DNA of 64,000 nt from JALZUE01 sp051251725 (GTDB lineage: Bacteria; Pseudomonadota; Gammaproteobacteria; Enterobacterales; Alteromonadaceae). Positions 63,286 to 64,000 of this stretch are shown in pieces. Every line of letters begins with the position of its first letter. Position 1 is the stretch's first letter. The notes beneath the pieces were generated by a model. The model had not been told where the DNA came from and made no database searches. It saw only the letters and a list, made by a program, of their open reading frames with translations. The position numbers and the translations under genes were made by a program. Location of the stretch: positions 1 to 64,000 of the forward strand of contig JBPOFN010000013.1 of assembly GCA_051251725.1 (NCBI GenBank). Direction: 5' to 3'.

Positions 63286-64000
63286 CTATTTAACTAATTC
63301 AATTGCTTGAGTAAGTGTTGCTTGAGTATTTGCAGCAACACATGTCAGTGATTTATCGATTCGCTTGTTCAAACCTTGTAAAACTTTACCTGGGCCTGCT
63401 TCTACTAAATTTTCAACACCCGATTGCGCTAATGCTTCAATCGTTTCAGTCCAACGCACAGGGCTATACAATTGCTTGATTAATGCTGTTTTAATCGCAT
63501 CTGCAGAGGTTTCAATACTAACATCAACGTTATTGATGACATCAATGGTTGGTGTATTAAAGGTGATATTTTCAAGTTCAGCGGCTAATTGCTCAGCAGC
63601 CTCTTTCATTAAGGCACAATGTGACGGTACGCTTACTGGTAAAGGTAATGCGCGTTTAGCACCTGCAGCTTTACATAATTCACCGGCGCGTTCGACCGCC
63701 GCTTTATGACCAGCAATAACCACTTGGCCAGGTGAGTTAAAGTTAACCGCTGAAACGACCTCGCCTTGTGAAGCTTGTTCACACGCGTTAATAATTTCGT
63801 CATCCGCTAAACCAATAATTGCATACATAGCACCAACACCTGCTGGTACTGACGTTTGCATAAATTCACCGCGTTTTTTAACTAATACCACGGCATCAGC
63901 TAATGATAAAACACCGGCACACACTAAAGCGGAATATTCACCTAAGCTGTGGCCTGCCAACGCTTTTGGCTGCACACTTGTTTCAGCTTGCATTAAACGC
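63286..64000 (-). CDS. fabD: Malonyl-CoA:ACP transacylase, 5' end outside window
   Basis: The last 237 codons of a transferase that loads malonyl onto ACP; the first 70 or so residues lie beyond the right edge. The active-site GHSLGEYSAL is at the start of the visible part. The next His is in VSVPSHCALM. The frame is open to the edge, so the ATG at 63991-63993 is internal. It is followed by fabG, acpP and fabF in the standard order. Confidence 0.94.
   Translation of the reverse strand, partial: RLMQAETSVQPKALAGHSLGEYSALVCAGVLSLADAVVLVKKRGEFMQTSVPAGVGAMYAIIGLADDEIINACEQASQGEVVSAVNFNSPGQVVIAGHKAAVERAGELCKAAGAKRALPLPVSVPSHCALMKEAAEQLAAELENITFNTPTIDVINNVDVSIETSADAIKTALIKQLYSPVRWTETIEALAQSGVENLVEAGPGKVLQGLNKRIDKSLTCVAANTQATLTQAIELVK

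Noticed and set aside
1..64000. CRISPR array, rRNA, tRNA or prophage genes
   Set aside because: No regularly spaced repeats, no rRNA-like stretch, no cloverleaf with tRNA consensus and no phage structural or integrase gene was seen.

Overview
The window looks like chromosomal DNA of a marine gammaproteobacterium, most likely Alteromonadales of the Colwelliaceae type (Colwellia or Thalassotalea relatives). The reasons are an AT-rich composition, the gammaproteobacterial gene order of the fatty-acid cluster at the right end, an NhaR-type regulator, abundant exported S1 sulfatases and glycoside hydrolases, and short palindromic or MITE-like elements that begin with TAACCTGA. The taxonomic placement is inference. 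No rRNA, tRNA or CRISPR array was recognised.

Layout. (1) 1-5.7 kb: start of an exported polysaccharide-degradation region, with a CE2-type SGNH esterase and a sulfatase divergent from a GH2 beta-galactosidase. (2) 6.3-16.5 kb: a multisubunit Mrp/Mbh-like cation/proton antiporter operon. It has E, F, G, a fused MrpA-tail/MrpB, C, D, two more NuoL/M/N-like subunits and a small two-helix protein. It is preceded by an HPF-like protein and a tandem universal stress protein and flanked by NhaR. (3) 16.6-25.7 kb: mixed small genes, including a TPR-like protein, a VOC protein with a divergent LysR regulator, a DGPF protein with an ECF42-type sigma factor, a J-domain protein followed by three unrecognised acidic-tailed proteins, an NTF2-like protein, a YceK-like lipoprotein and a second VOC protein. 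(4) 25.8-55.7 kb: the main carbohydrate region, with three more sulfatases, two more SGNH lipoproteins, a halogenase paired with a degenerate paralogue, a GH9 lipoprotein, a membrane-bound AraC regulator, a frameshifted glycosidase-like gene, a GH29 alpha-L-fucosidase, an L-rhamnose/L-fucose mutarotase, a LacZ-like GH2 enzyme, a di-heme peroxidase and a xylose-isomerase-like protein. (5) 56.1-64 kb: tatD, pilZ, holB, tmk, mltG, pabC, fabF, acpP, fabG and fabD (cut by the edge), all read leftward in essentially the standard order.

How the genes work together. The exported sulfatases, beta-galactosidases and fucosidase would remove sulfate, galactose and fucose from a sulfated algal polysaccharide, and the mutarotase would feed the released 6-deoxysugar into catabolism. 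The region has no TonB-dependent receptor, SusCD pair or sugar transporter, so it is probably only part of a larger locus. Three genes in it are damaged: an in-frame nonsense codon in an SGNH lipoprotein, a one-base frameshift in a large glycosidase-like gene and a degraded pilin-like remnant. This suggests either decay of the locus or local sequence errors.

Main points of interest are the J-domain plus acidic-protein cluster, the MrpA-less antiporter with a probable AUC start codon, the halogenase/pseudo-halogenase pair, a sulfatase whose catalytic motif reads CENTR, a lipoprotein ending in a pilin-like helix, and a cloverleaf-like palindromic repeat present twice.
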